From the NCBI GenBank assembly GCA_009911175.1, contig QXWX01000026.1, positions 1 to 46,122 of the forward strand: DNA of 46,122 nt. Reading direction: 5' to 3'. The translations under genes and the position numbers were made by a program. The notes under the pieces were generated by a model. It made no database searches, was not told where the DNA came from, and saw only the letters and a program-made list of their open reading frames with translations. The stretch is from Lachnospiraceae bacterium. GTDB taxonomy: Bacteria > Bacillota_A > Clostridia > Lachnospirales > Lachnospiraceae. Positions 35,959 to 44,246 of the stretch are shown here, piece after piece; position 1 is the stretch's first letter, and every line of letters begins with the position of its first letter.

Positions 35959-37152
35959 ATGAAAACATTACAGGATTATATCGACAAGCTCAATGCGTTA
36001 AATTTCAAAGAGATGTACAACGGAGACTTCTTCCTTACATGGGAAAAGTCAGACGACGAGATCGAGGCAGTATTTACCGTAGCTGACGCACTGCGTTTCA
36101 TGAGAGAAAACAACATTTCCACAAAGGTATTCGAGAGCGGCCTTGGAATCTCCTTATTCCGCGACAACTCTACCCGTACCCGTTTCTCCTTTGCTTCTGC
36201 CTGCAACCTGTTAGGTCTGGAAGTTCAGGATCTGGACGAAGGAAAATCTCAGGTAGCCCACGGCGAGACTGTCCGTGAGACTGCTAACATGATCTCCTTC
36301 ATGGCAGATGTCATCGGTATCCGCGACGATATGTACATCGGTAAGGGAAATGCTTACATGCACGAGGTTGTTGACGCTGTAACTCAGGGAAATAAGGACG
36401 GCATCCTGGAACAGAAGCCTACCCTTGTAAACCTGCAGTGCGACATTGACCACCCGACACAGGCAATGGCAGATATGCTCCACATCATCCACGAATTTGG
36501 CGGTGTTGAGAATCTGAAAGGCAAGAAGCTGGCTATGACATGGGCTTACTCTCCGTCTTACGGCAAGCCGCTGTCCGTTCCCCAGGGAATCATCGGACTG
36601 ATGACACGTTTCGGTATGGACGTTGTACTGGCTCATCCGGAAGGCTACGAAGTATTCGAGGAAGTAGAAGAAGTTGCGAAGAAGAACGCGGAGAAGTCCG
36701 GCGGTTCCTTCACAAAGACAAACAGCATGGCTGAGGCGTTCAAGGATGCGGACATCGTATATCCGAAGAGCTGGGCTCCTTTCGCTGCAATGGAAAAACG
36801 TACCGAGCTGTACGGAAACGGCGACACAGACGGCATCAAGGCTCTGGAGAAAGAACTGCTTGCACAGAACGCAGAGCACAAGGACTGGGCTTGTACCGAA
36901 GAGCTGATGGCTACCACAAAGGACGGAAAGGCTCTGTATATGCACTGCCTGCCGGCTGATATCACAGGCGTAAGCTGTAAGGAAGGCGAAGTAGACGCGT
37001 CCGTATTTGACCGCTACAGAGATCCGCTGTACAAGGAAGCAAGCTTCAAGCCGTACATCATCGCCGCAATGATCTTCCTTGCAAAATTTGCTGATCCGGC
37101 TGACATCCTCAAGAAGCTGGAAGAAAACGGAACACCGAGAGTATTTAAGTAA
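35959..37152 (+). CDS. ygeW: knotted carbamoyltransferase YgeW
   Basis: A 397-residue relative of ornithine/aspartate carbamoyltransferases. The carbamoyl-phosphate loop is FRDNSTRTRFSFASA, followed by DEGKSQVAHGETVRETANMI; HPTQAMADMLHI and the C-terminal MHCLPADITGVSC are conserved. The insertions and length agree with the YgeW group, whose fold has a trefoil knot. With carbamate kinase downstream it probably breaks down a carbamoylated (ureido) product by phosphorolysis to carbamoyl phosphate. AGGAGG precedes the ATG. Confidence 0.94.
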   Translation: MKTLQDYIDKLNALNFKEMYNGDFFLTWEKSDDEIEAVFTVADALRFMRENNISTKVFESGLGISLFRDNSTRTRFSFASACNLLGLEVQDLDEGKSQVAHGETVRETANMISFMADVIGIRDDMYIGKGNAYMHEVVDAVTQGNKDGILEQKPTLVNLQCDIDHPTQAMADMLHIIHEFGGVENLKGKKLAMTWAYSPSYGKPLSVPQGIIGLMTRFGMDVVLAHPEGYEVFEEVEEVAKKNAEKSGGSFTKTNSMAEAFKDADIVYPKSWAPFAAMEKRTELYGNGDTDGIKALEKELLAQNAEHKDWACTEELMATTKDGKALYMHCLPADITGVSCKEGEVDASVFDRYRDPLYKEASFKPYIIAAMIFLAKFADPADILKKLEENGTPRVFK

Positions 37153-37160
37153 TCGTCGGG

Positions 37161-37312
37161 AACAGCAGCAATATGAAAAAACAGACTTTGCAAGTTTACT
37201 TGCTAAGGGCTGATTTTTCATATTGCTATTGGACGGGACGCCAATGAACCTCAGACAGGAGCTTCGAAGAAGCGGTTAATCTGCGCAGCAGATAGGTCTG
37301 AGGTCTGCTGTT
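37161..37312. other. multi-branched inverted-repeat structure between ygeW and arcC
   Basis: AACAGCAG (37161-37168) pairs with CTGCTGTT (37305-37312) and encloses three arms. A perfect 14-bp stem AGCAATATGAAAAA (37167-37180)/(37214-37227) has an inner GCAAG/CTTGC. A small stem ATTGG/CCAAT lies at 37228-37245. CCTCAGAC (37249-37256)/GTCTGAGG (37296-37303) carries two triloop hairpins, at 37261-37273 and 37279-37293. It could be a structured RNA, a terminator/processing region or a repeat element. Confidence 0.5.
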
Positions 37313-37363
37313 CTGAATTGGAAATCGTTACATTCAAGAATCCTTACAGATAGAAAGGCAAAT

Positions 37364-38311
37364 ATGATGTCGAAAAAGAAAAGAGTTGTCATCGCGCTTG
37401 GCGGAAATGCTCTTGGAAATACTCTGCCGGAGCAGATGGCAGCAGTAAAGATTACCGCTAAGGCAATCGTAGATTTGATCGAAGACGGCTGTGAAGTCGT
37501 AGTATCCCACGGAAACGGCCCCCAGGTCGGCATGATCAACAATGCCATGATCGCATTGACCCATGAAGATCTGGAGCAGCCCAACACTCCCCTCTCCGTA
37601 TGCGTTGCCATGAGCCAGGCTTACATCGGCTATGACCTGCAGAACGCGCTCCGCGAAGAGCTTTTGAACCGCAATATCACAGATATCCCGGTTGCAACCA
37701 TGATCACCCAGGTCCGTGTGGATGAAAATGACCCTGCTTTCCAGAATCCCAGCAAGCCCATCGGCAAGTTTGTGGATGCAGAGCAGGCGAAGATGATGGA
37801 AGAAAAATTCAACTATATCATGAAGGAAGACGCAGGAAGAGGCTACCGCCGTGTAGTAGCGTCCCCGAAGCCGGCAGAGATCATCGAGATCGGCACGATC
37901 CGTACCATGGTGGACGCAGGCAACCTGGTCATCGCCGGAGGCGGCGGCGGAATCCCTGTCACCAGGCAGGGCAACCACTTAAAAGGCGCCAGCGCCGTAA
38001 TCGACAAGGACTTTGCAAGCTGCCTGATTGCAAAGGAACTGGATGCGGATTATCTGATCATCCTGACAGCCGTAGAAAAGGTTGCGCTCAACTTCGGCAA
38101 GCCGGATGAAAAATGGCTCAGCGACGTCTCTGTAGAAGAGGCAGAACAGTATGTAAAAGAAGGCCACTTCGCACCTGGCTCCATGCTGCCGAAGGTACAG
38201 GCTGCGATGGACTTCGCGTCCTCCAAGCCGGGACGCACCGCCCTGATCACACTTCTGGAAAAATCCAGAGACGCGGTACAGGGCAAAACCGGAACCATGT
38301 TCCACGCATAG
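37364..38311 (+). CDS. arcC: carbamate kinase
   Basis: A 315-residue amino-acid-kinase-fold enzyme that makes ATP from carbamoyl phosphate and ADP. Motifs are VVIALGGNALG at the N-terminus, VSHGNGPQVG, RRVVASPKP and VIAGGGGGIPV, and the C-terminal FAPGSMLPKVQAAMDFASS. It is the last gene of the plus-strand purine arm and provides its ATP-yielding step. GAAAGG precedes the ATG; the second codon is also ATG. Confidence 0.96.
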   Translation: MMSKKKRVVIALGGNALGNTLPEQMAAVKITAKAIVDLIEDGCEVVVSHGNGPQVGMINNAMIALTHEDLEQPNTPLSVCVAMSQAYIGYDLQNALREELLNRNITDIPVATMITQVRVDENDPAFQNPSKPIGKFVDAEQAKMMEEKFNYIMKEDAGRGYRRVVASPKPAEIIEIGTIRTMVDAGNLVIAGGGGGIPVTRQGNHLKGASAVIDKDFASCLIAKELDADYLIILTAVEKVALNFGKPDEKWLSDVSVEEAEQYVKEGHFAPGSMLPKVQAAMDFASSKPGRTALITLLEKSRDAVQGKTGTMFHA

Positions 38312-38384
38312 TATGATACAGAGCCGTCCCATACTGCGCCGGGTACGCACCGCGCGCCGGGATCGGCTGAAACTGACATGACTA

Positions 38385-38542
38385 AGGAGCTGTCCCAAAA
38401 TAACTTACCAATAGTCCGCAGGATTTTTCTTCAGGAGTGCTACCAAAAAATCAGGCGCATAGCGGGCTATGTAACTGATTTTTTGGTAGTGCTCCAGGAG
38501 AGAAAGACAAGGAATATGTTAAGTTATTTTGAGATAGCTCCT
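38385..38542. mobile_element. MITE-like element, 158 bp
   Basis: Terminal inverted repeats of 23 bp (38385-38407 and 38520-38542) match at 21 positions. Inside, a second pair GGAGTGCTACCAAAAAATCA (38434-38453) and its near-complement (38476-38495) makes the whole element a long double hairpin. There is no coding capacity. The ends (AGGAGCTGTCCCAAAATAA) resemble the GAGCTGTCTCAAAA-type ends of some clostridial insertion sequences, so a non-autonomous derivative is plausible. Confidence 0.6.
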
Positions 38543-38565
38543 AACTCCATAAAAACTCCTCAGGA

Positions 38566-38608
38566 GGGGCTGTTGGGAAAACCTGAATTTCCCAACAGCC
38601 CCTTTTTT
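38566..38608. terminator. strong intrinsic terminator between convergent arcC and histidine kinase
   Basis: GGGGCTGTTGGGAAA (38566-38580) pairs with its exact complement (38588-38602) around a seven-base loop, followed by TTTTTT on the plus strand; the minus strand has a shorter T tract after the stem. The 344-bp gap 38312-38655 holds this terminator and the MITE-like element, and no gene. Confidence 0.85.
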
Positions 38609-38655
38609 ATCTCAGCGCATCGGAAAATACTGTCCGCGCAGGCTTTCCTTACACT

Positions 38656-39999
38656 TCATATGCAAAATTCCAGGCACGCTTTAAACTGGTCGCAGTCGAT
38701 CCGGATATCAAATTCCCCGCCCAATGCTTTCGCGTAGGTACTTACGATCGCCAGCCCCAGGCCGTTGCCCTCGCTGGTTCTGGACTGATCCCCGCGTGCA
38801 AACCGCTCTACAATATCCTCCTTCGTAAAATCCATAAAGTAACCGGCTGTATTCGTGATCTCGATACGGATTCTTCGCCTTGGTTCCTCTATCGGTTCTG
38901 TCCGGACAGGCGCAGAGGGTGAATCCTGTGTCTCTGCCAGGTAAGCGGACTGCTCTGCGGCTGCCTTGGAGCCTTCATCCCTTCGGATCTCTGTTTTCAC
39001 GAATACCCTCGTCTTTTCCGCGGAATATTTCAGCGCGTTCTCAATCAGGTTCTGGCAGATCCGGTAAAAATAGGTGTTATCCGTATAAATCTCTGTGTTC
39101 TCTTTCGTAAGCAGCGTCACAAATTTCAGCCCGCTTTCTTTAATCCGGTCGTCCATGTCCGCAAAAATCTGCTCAATCAGACGGTTCACCTCAAAGTGCT
39201 CCCTGTGCAGCTCCACATTGCCGCTGCTTGCCTTTGCCAGGGAGAAGAGGCTGTTGATCATCTCTCCCAGCTTCTCCGTCCTGGAGGAAATCACGTCCAC
39301 ATAATCCCGGACGATGCCGCTCAGCTCCTCCTTTTTAATCAGTTCGATGTAGCCCACGATGGAGGTCAGCGGTGTTTTCAGGTCGTGGGATACGTTGGTG
39401 ATCAGATCCACCCTGAGCTGGTCGCTGCGCGAGACCTTCTCCAGGCTCTTCTTCTCTATCTCCAACGCCTCTGCCAGCCGCTTCTGCTGCATCATTTCGA
39501 TCTGCCCCATGATGCCCTCCAGCTTCCGGTTCCAGAACCGGCTGAGCCTGTTCCGGCAGATCAGGTATTGGGTCGGGACTGTCATGAAGATCATGTATGC
39601 CACCCCGTAGTTATACCAAAATTTTGACTCATAGGACCAGCCTGCATAAACCAGTTCAAAAAACAGCAGATACACCGTTGCAGACAGTCCTGCGGCTGCC
39701 CCGATCCAATACAGACGTTTTATGGATTTTTCCCTGACTGTTTTCCATTTCTCATATTCATATCCGGCGCAGTCCTCCGGCTCCCCATATTGATGAACCA
39801 GATACAGTTTTAAAAGGATCGACACCCCCACCCCCAGCCACATATTTCCCTGTGCTCCGATCAGAAACGTTGCCTGCGGAGAATGATATCCACCATATGC
39901 TGACATGATCCAAAGTCCTGCAAGCCCGACGGCCACTGATGTAAGCCCTGAGATTATTTTCCCTTCTCTTCCTAAAAACCGAATAAACTTCTCATACAT
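38656..39999 (-). CDS. sensor histidine kinase (VanS/OmpR-partner type)
   Basis: A 447-residue membrane kinase with about four helices in the first 185 residues, a coiled linker, then a HisKA domain with the phosphoacceptor in NVSHDLKTPLTSI and an HATPase domain (N-box CQNLIENALKYS; G-box GNGLGLAIVSTYAKALGG). An Ala/Pro/Glu-rich insert of about 35 residues lies between the N- and G-boxes. The ATG at 39999 is preferred; a TTG at 40020 would lengthen the overlap with the regulator gene. The signal is unknown. It is co-transcribed with the OmpR-type regulator. Confidence 0.92.
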   Translation of the reverse strand: MYEKFIRFLGREGKIISGLTSVAVGLAGLWIMSAYGGYHSPQATFLIGAQGNMWLGVGVSILLKLYLVHQYGEPEDCAGYEYEKWKTVREKSIKRLYWIGAAAGLSATVYLLFFELVYAGWSYESKFWYNYGVAYMIFMTVPTQYLICRNRLSRFWNRKLEGIMGQIEMMQQKRLAEALEIEKKSLEKVSRSDQLRVDLITNVSHDLKTPLTSIVGYIELIKKEELSGIVRDYVDVISSRTEKLGEMINSLFSLAKASSGNVELHREHFEVNRLIEQIFADMDDRIKESGLKFVTLLTKENTEIYTDNTYFYRICQNLIENALKYSAEKTRVFVKTEIRRDEGSKAAAEQSAYLAETQDSPSAPVRTEPIEEPRRRIRIEITNTAGYFMDFTKEDIVERFARGDQSRTSEGNGLGLAIVSTYAKALGGEFDIRIDCDQFKACLEFCI

Positions 40000-40699
40000 A
40001 TTTTTCCATTTTGTAGCCAATGCCCCACACCACCTTTACATACCTCGGCTTCTTTGTATCAATCTCGATCTTTTCGCGGATATGCCGGATATGCACCATT
40101 ACCGTATTCTCTACCGTATAATCCGCCACTCCGCCCCAGACCCGTTCATAGATCTGTTCTGCCGGAAATACCTGCCCCGGATGCTCCATGAGAAGCTCCA
40201 GGATCTTGTACTCCGTAGCGGTCAGATGCACCTCCTCCCCTTCCACAACCGCCACCCGCTGCTTTTTATCCAGCACCAGGCCGCCGTTGATGATCTGGTC
40301 CTCTGCCGGTTCCGGCTTTTTCTCACCCCATGCATGGTACCGCCGCAGATGCGCCTTGACCCTGGCGAGCAGCTCCGCCGGGTTGTAGGGCTTTTCTACA
40401 TAGTCGTCCGCTCCCAGCGTCAGCCCGGACACCTTGTCGCTCTCTTCGGTCCTGGCCGACAGGATGATCACCGGAATCCTGCTTTTCTCACGAAGCTTCA
40501 TCAATGCTGACAGCCCGTTGAGCCTGGGCATCATCACGTCCAGAAGAATCAGGTCGATCTTCTTCTGCTCCAGGGCATCCAGCGCCTCCATTCCGTCATA
40601 CGCCTTTTCCACCTGATAGCCCTCAAATTTCAGCAGTTCACTGATGGAATACACGATCTCCTTATTATCATCTACAATCAGTATCGTCTCATTTTCCAT
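39992..40699 (-). CDS. OmpR-family response regulator
   Basis: A 235-residue regulator with a receiver domain at 1-120 (VDDNKE acidic pair, phosphoacceptor in LLDVMMPRLNG at about residue 54, KPYNPAELLARV lysine) and a winged-helix domain at 135-232 (HLTATEYKILELLMEHPGQVF, VMVHIRHIREKIE). It resembles VanR/WalR-type regulators. Its last codons overlap the kinase start, indicating coupled translation. GGAGGAG lies just before the ATG. The target genes are not apparent. Confidence 0.94.
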   Translation of the reverse strand: MENETILIVDDNKEIVYSISELLKFEGYQVEKAYDGMEALDALEQKKIDLILLDVMMPRLNGLSALMKLREKSRIPVIILSARTEESDKVSGLTLGADDYVEKPYNPAELLARVKAHLRRYHAWGEKKPEPAEDQIINGGLVLDKKQRVAVVEGEEVHLTATEYKILELLMEHPGQVFPAEQIYERVWGGVADYTVENTVMVHIRHIREKIEIDTKKPRYVKVVWGIGYKMEKYV

Positions 40700-40869
40700 G
40701 GGGATCTCCTCCTAACTGAGGCCATAATACAAAGCTGCTTTTCCCGCGGCCCTTTTGTGTTTACATGACTACTATAATAAAACCCGCTTAAAAGAAACTC
40801 AATATAATTCTTAAAAATATCTTAACTATTCACAGCAATGATGTTTCATTCCATTTCTATTTTTCCTTC

Positions 40870-40900
40870 TTGACTTAAAGTCCACTTTAAGGTGTATGAT
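40870..40900 (+). promoter_or_regulatory. MerR-type promoter with 19-bp spacer and central dyad
   Basis: TTGACT (40870-40875) and TATGAT (40895-40900) are 19 bp apart, too long for normal sigma-A recognition. The spacer holds the perfect dyad CTTAAAGT-CC-ACTTTAAG (40874-40891). This is the standard layout of a MerR-family activator site, closest in type to NmlR/AdhR-like sites. It lies 66 bp before the aldo-keto reductase start. The regulator gene is not in the window. Confidence 0.7.
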
Positions 40901-40966
40901 AAAAACCAGATTGATATCCTGACAACATATGGTCGGCAAGCACAATTGGAAAAGGAGAGATGGATT

Positions 40967-42100
40967 ATGATTTATAAGGAGTTTCAGAATTTAAAATTAT
41001 CTGCACTTGGCATGGGCGCCATGCGTCTGCCCACGATTGACGGAGATGATTCCAGGATTGACGAGGCGGCTTCTGAAAAAATGGTTGCCCGCGCCATGGA
41101 AAAGGGAATCAACTACTATGATACCGCATGGGGATATCACGGCGGACATTCGGAGCTTGTCATGGGAAAGCTTTTGAACAAATATCCCCGTGAGAGCTAC
41201 TATCTTGCCACAAAGTTTCCCGGATACGACCTGGCAAACATGGACAAGGTGGAATCCATTTTTGAGCGTCAGCTTGAAAAATGCGGCGTATCCTATTTTG
41301 ATTTTTACCTGTTCCACAATGTCTGCGAGATGAACATTGATGCTTATCTGGATCAGAAGTACGGCATCTTCGATTATCTGATGAAGCAGAAGGAAAACGG
41401 CCGAATCCGGCATCTTGGTTTTTCCGCCCACGGAAACGTTGAAGTCATGAAGCGTTTTCTGGATGCCTATGGAGAGCAAATGGAGTTCTGCCAGATCCAG
41501 ATGAATTATCTGGACTGGACTTTCCAGGATGCCAAAGGAAAAGTGGAGCTGCTCCGTGAGCACCGCATCCCGGTCTGGGTGATGGAGCCGATCCGCGGAG
41601 GAAAGCTTGCAGCGCTTCCGGAGGAACATGCCGCAAAGTTAAAAGCCCTCCGCCCGGAGGAAGGCATCCCGGCATGGTCGTTCCGTTTCCTGCAGTCCTT
41701 CCAGGATGTGACGGTGACGCTCTCCGGCATGTCCAACTTTGAACAGTTGGAGGATAATATCCGTACATACGAGGAAGACAAACCGTTAAATCAAGAAGAG
41801 ATGGACACGCTGCTCGGTATTGCAGACGAGATGCTGGGCAAAAAGACGCTCCCCTGTACAGCGTGCCGCTATTGTGTGAGCCACTGCCCCCAGGAGCTGG
41901 ATATCCCGTCCCTGCTTGCGCTGTATAATGAGCACTGCTTTACAGACGGCGGATTCATCGCACCCATGGCCCTGTCCTCCTACCAGAAGGAAAAGCTGCC
42001 CAGCGCATGCGTAGGCTGCAGAAGCTGTGAGGCCGTCTGTCCCCAGCAGATTCTGATTTCGGAAGCAATGTCTGATTTTACGGCGAAGCTGAATATGTAA
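40967..42100 (+). CDS. aldo/keto reductase with C-terminal 4Fe-4S ferredoxin domain
   Basis: A 377-residue protein. The N-terminal 290 residues are an aldo/keto reductase barrel (LGMGAMRLPTI, YDTAWGYHGGHSE with the catalytic Asp/Tyr, ATKFPG with Lys, FHNVCE for the usual His). The C-terminal part has two cluster motifs, CTACRYCVSHCP and CVGCRSCEAVCPQ. This architecture is common in anaerobic Firmicutes; the substrate is unknown. The ATG at 40967 with GGAGAG is preferred to the longer frame, which would start inside the promoter. Control by a MerR-type activator is likely, perhaps in aldehyde or electrophile stress. Confidence 0.93.
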   Translation: MIYKEFQNLKLSALGMGAMRLPTIDGDDSRIDEAASEKMVARAMEKGINYYDTAWGYHGGHSELVMGKLLNKYPRESYYLATKFPGYDLANMDKVESIFERQLEKCGVSYFDFYLFHNVCEMNIDAYLDQKYGIFDYLMKQKENGRIRHLGFSAHGNVEVMKRFLDAYGEQMEFCQIQMNYLDWTFQDAKGKVELLREHRIPVWVMEPIRGGKLAALPEEHAAKLKALRPEEGIPAWSFRFLQSFQDVTVTLSGMSNFEQLEDNIRTYEEDKPLNQEEMDTLLGIADEMLGKKTLPCTACRYCVSHCPQELDIPSLLALYNEHCFTDGGFIAPMALSSYQKEKLPSACVGCRSCEAVCPQQILISEAMSDFTAKLNM

Positions 42101-42136
42101 AGAGGGTTACGCCGAAGTCTACCCTTATTAAAAGAA

Positions 42137-42236
42137 ATGAGGATGTCGGGAAATACGGTTTACCCGCAATATATTGCTCTGTTGAACCAGCCAGGCAATA
42201 TATTGGACAAACCGTATCGTTTTCCGACAACCTCAT
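42137..42236. repeat. 100-bp imperfect hairpin element
   Basis: ATGAGGATGTCGGGAAA (from 42137) and its near-complement ending at 42236 pair along roughly 40 bases per arm, including TACGGTTT and AATATATTGC. The loop is about 16 bases. It stands between convergent genes, so it may serve as a bidirectional terminator or be a MITE-type element. Confidence 0.5.
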
Positions 42237-42279
42237 GATCTGAATAACAGCATTTATATTTGAAGTGAAACAAATAACT

Positions 42280-44127
42280 TCACATTGCTATTTCTACTTT
42301 CTTTCCGGCAAAAGCAATTCCATACTTCACAATATCATGAATCCCTCGGTCTAAAAGATCTGTATCATAATGCTTTGTATCAATCTGCCGTAATGCATCT
42401 TGAGCACGATCAGACAGTACCTCTTCCTCTTTTACTGCCTTAAACTCCATAATAATTCCCGGTAAAGAACGAATCTTCGGTTCCAGCACAAGATCAAATC
42501 TTCCATCTCCAGATTCCCTGTTTGAGCGAATATAATATCTGGAAGACATACCCGCAGCAAGCCCCAACATCATACCATGATAGAAACCTTCCGCGGCTCC
42601 GTCAAAACAACTGATACAGGTAATCATATATTTACAAAGAAACTCCTGGAGCTTTTTCCCGTCATTCAGATAGAGTGCCTTCTCAAGACCAGCCATCACA
42701 TTGCCGTCCACAGTTCCCCTGAGCCAGGAAAGAATCTCTGTATTATATACTCTAAGAATCTCCTTATTCGGCAGCGCCAGTTCCATAAAGGTTCCAAATT
42801 CCGTTTCAACTGCATTACTCACAGGCTTCAAATATCCTGCAATCAGGAGAAAGCTGAAAATCGTATCCGTTCCATCTGTGATTCTTGGATAAATCACGTC
42901 CATATTTAACGATGCCTGTACCGTCCGTCCCTGCATCAAAGAAAACAGATTCTCAGCAATATCCGGGGTGAGGGAAGTCATAATTTCTCGGATAATCTCA
43001 TTGTCACTGGTATTGGTCCAGTAAGGTTTTGCCTGACAATGATTATAAAAGTAATTTGCTACAGACCATGGATTAAAGATTTCTGTGTTTCCAAAACGAT
43101 ATCCATCGTACCAGTCACATAATTCTTCCAATTTATCCTGTTGTCCATAATAAGCTGCCATCTCTTTTACTTCGCCCTCGGTAAATCCAAAATACTTACT
43201 ATATTTCTCATCCAAAACCGAATTGACAATCGGATTATTGAGTCCACTAAACAGACTCTCTTTTGAAACGCGAAGAATACCTGTAAGAACACCAAATGCA
43301 AGAGAAGGATTATCCTTTAACCCTCCTGACATGAAATTTCTCATAAAGGTTATCACTTCATTATAGAAATTTAGGGTATGTCCCTGTTGAATCGGCGTAT
43401 CATATTCATCAATCAGAACAACAACTTTAGACTGATGATGCTTTTCGAGCATGCGTCCCAGATTCAGAAGTGCTCTGGTATACTCAACTGCATTCAGCCG
43501 ATCAGACTGCATTCTCGACAGATAGTCCTGTTCCACAGGGTTGAGACAGGTGCTTATAAAGAGTTCATCATGTCTCATGTATTCATCGCGAATAACATTT
43601 TTGATTGCTTCAAATGTACTTGCCCAATCCGCAAATTTTGCGTCTTTAAAGGTAAGCGAAATCACTGGGAAAGTACCCTGAAGCTTCTGATACCTCTCGC
43701 CGCAGGACCAAATATTTTTATCTCTGAAATAAACGGAGGTATCTTCTTCAGCCTTTTCAAAAAAGCTCTTGAGCATATCAATGGCCAGGGTTTTACCAAA
43801 TCTTCTCGGTCTTGTAAACAGGATTACCGGTACCTGATCATCAATCAAATCACGAATCAGAAGTGTTTTATCAACATAGTAACTGTTTTTTACTACATCC
43901 ATGTATGATGTATTTCCGACCGCACAGGAAAGCATTCCTTCTTTTTCTTTTCCAGAGTTTATATTTCCCCGGTAAGCAAACACAGCTTCTTCCGGAATCT
44001 TCCAGTCACGTCCCTCTTTTCGAGCGCCCTCAAATGTCTGTTTATTACATAGCCCCACTACTCTTCTGGTTGATAATTTCAAAATTTTGGCTGCTTCTTT
44101 TGTTGAAATACACCTGAAATCGGTCAT
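42280..44127 (-). CDS. AAA-ATPase with PD-(D/E)XK nuclease-like C-terminus and N-terminal HTH
   Basis: A 615-residue protein. Residues 1-50 resemble an excisionase/MerR-like helix-turn-helix (TKEAAKILKLSTRRVVGLC; GRDWKIPEEAV). The AAA-type ATPase follows with Walker A TRPRRFGKT (about 120) and Walker B VVVLIDEYDTPI. The C-terminus has a nuclease-like motif (GDGRFDLVLEP, IIMEFKAVKEEE) of the DUF1703/PD-(D/E)XK type. Such proteins are abundant in multiple copies in gut Firmicutes and Bacteroidetes; their function is not established. The ATG at 44127 is preferred over an earlier one at 44154. Confidence 0.85.
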   Translation of the reverse strand: MTDFRCISTKEAAKILKLSTRRVVGLCNKQTFEGARKEGRDWKIPEEAVFAYRGNINSGKEKEGMLSCAVGNTSYMDVVKNSYYVDKTLLIRDLIDDQVPVILFTRPRRFGKTLAIDMLKSFFEKAEEDTSVYFRDKNIWSCGERYQKLQGTFPVISLTFKDAKFADWASTFEAIKNVIRDEYMRHDELFISTCLNPVEQDYLSRMQSDRLNAVEYTRALLNLGRMLEKHHQSKVVVLIDEYDTPIQQGHTLNFYNEVITFMRNFMSGGLKDNPSLAFGVLTGILRVSKESLFSGLNNPIVNSVLDEKYSKYFGFTEGEVKEMAAYYGQQDKLEELCDWYDGYRFGNTEIFNPWSVANYFYNHCQAKPYWTNTSDNEIIREIMTSLTPDIAENLFSLMQGRTVQASLNMDVIYPRITDGTDTIFSFLLIAGYLKPVSNAVETEFGTFMELALPNKEILRVYNTEILSWLRGTVDGNVMAGLEKALYLNDGKKLQEFLCKYMITCISCFDGAAEGFYHGMMLGLAAGMSSRYYIRSNRESGDGRFDLVLEPKIRSLPGIIMEFKAVKEEEVLSDRAQDALRQIDTKHYDTDLLDRGIHDIVKYGIAFAGKKVEIAM

Positions 44128-44246
44128 ACCATCACCCCTTTTCGGAAACAGCACAGCATTTTTCGGAATTTACTGCATTCATTATACCTGACTTTCATCC
44201 GCTTTGCACTCTTTTTTTTATTTTGGAATACTTTTAAGCCAGAAAC

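Noticed and set aside
37161..37312. tRNA gene such as selC
   Set aside because: The outer stem and triloop arms do not give a T-arm (GTTCRANNC) or a CCA-type acceptor end, so the cloverleaf resemblance is superficial.
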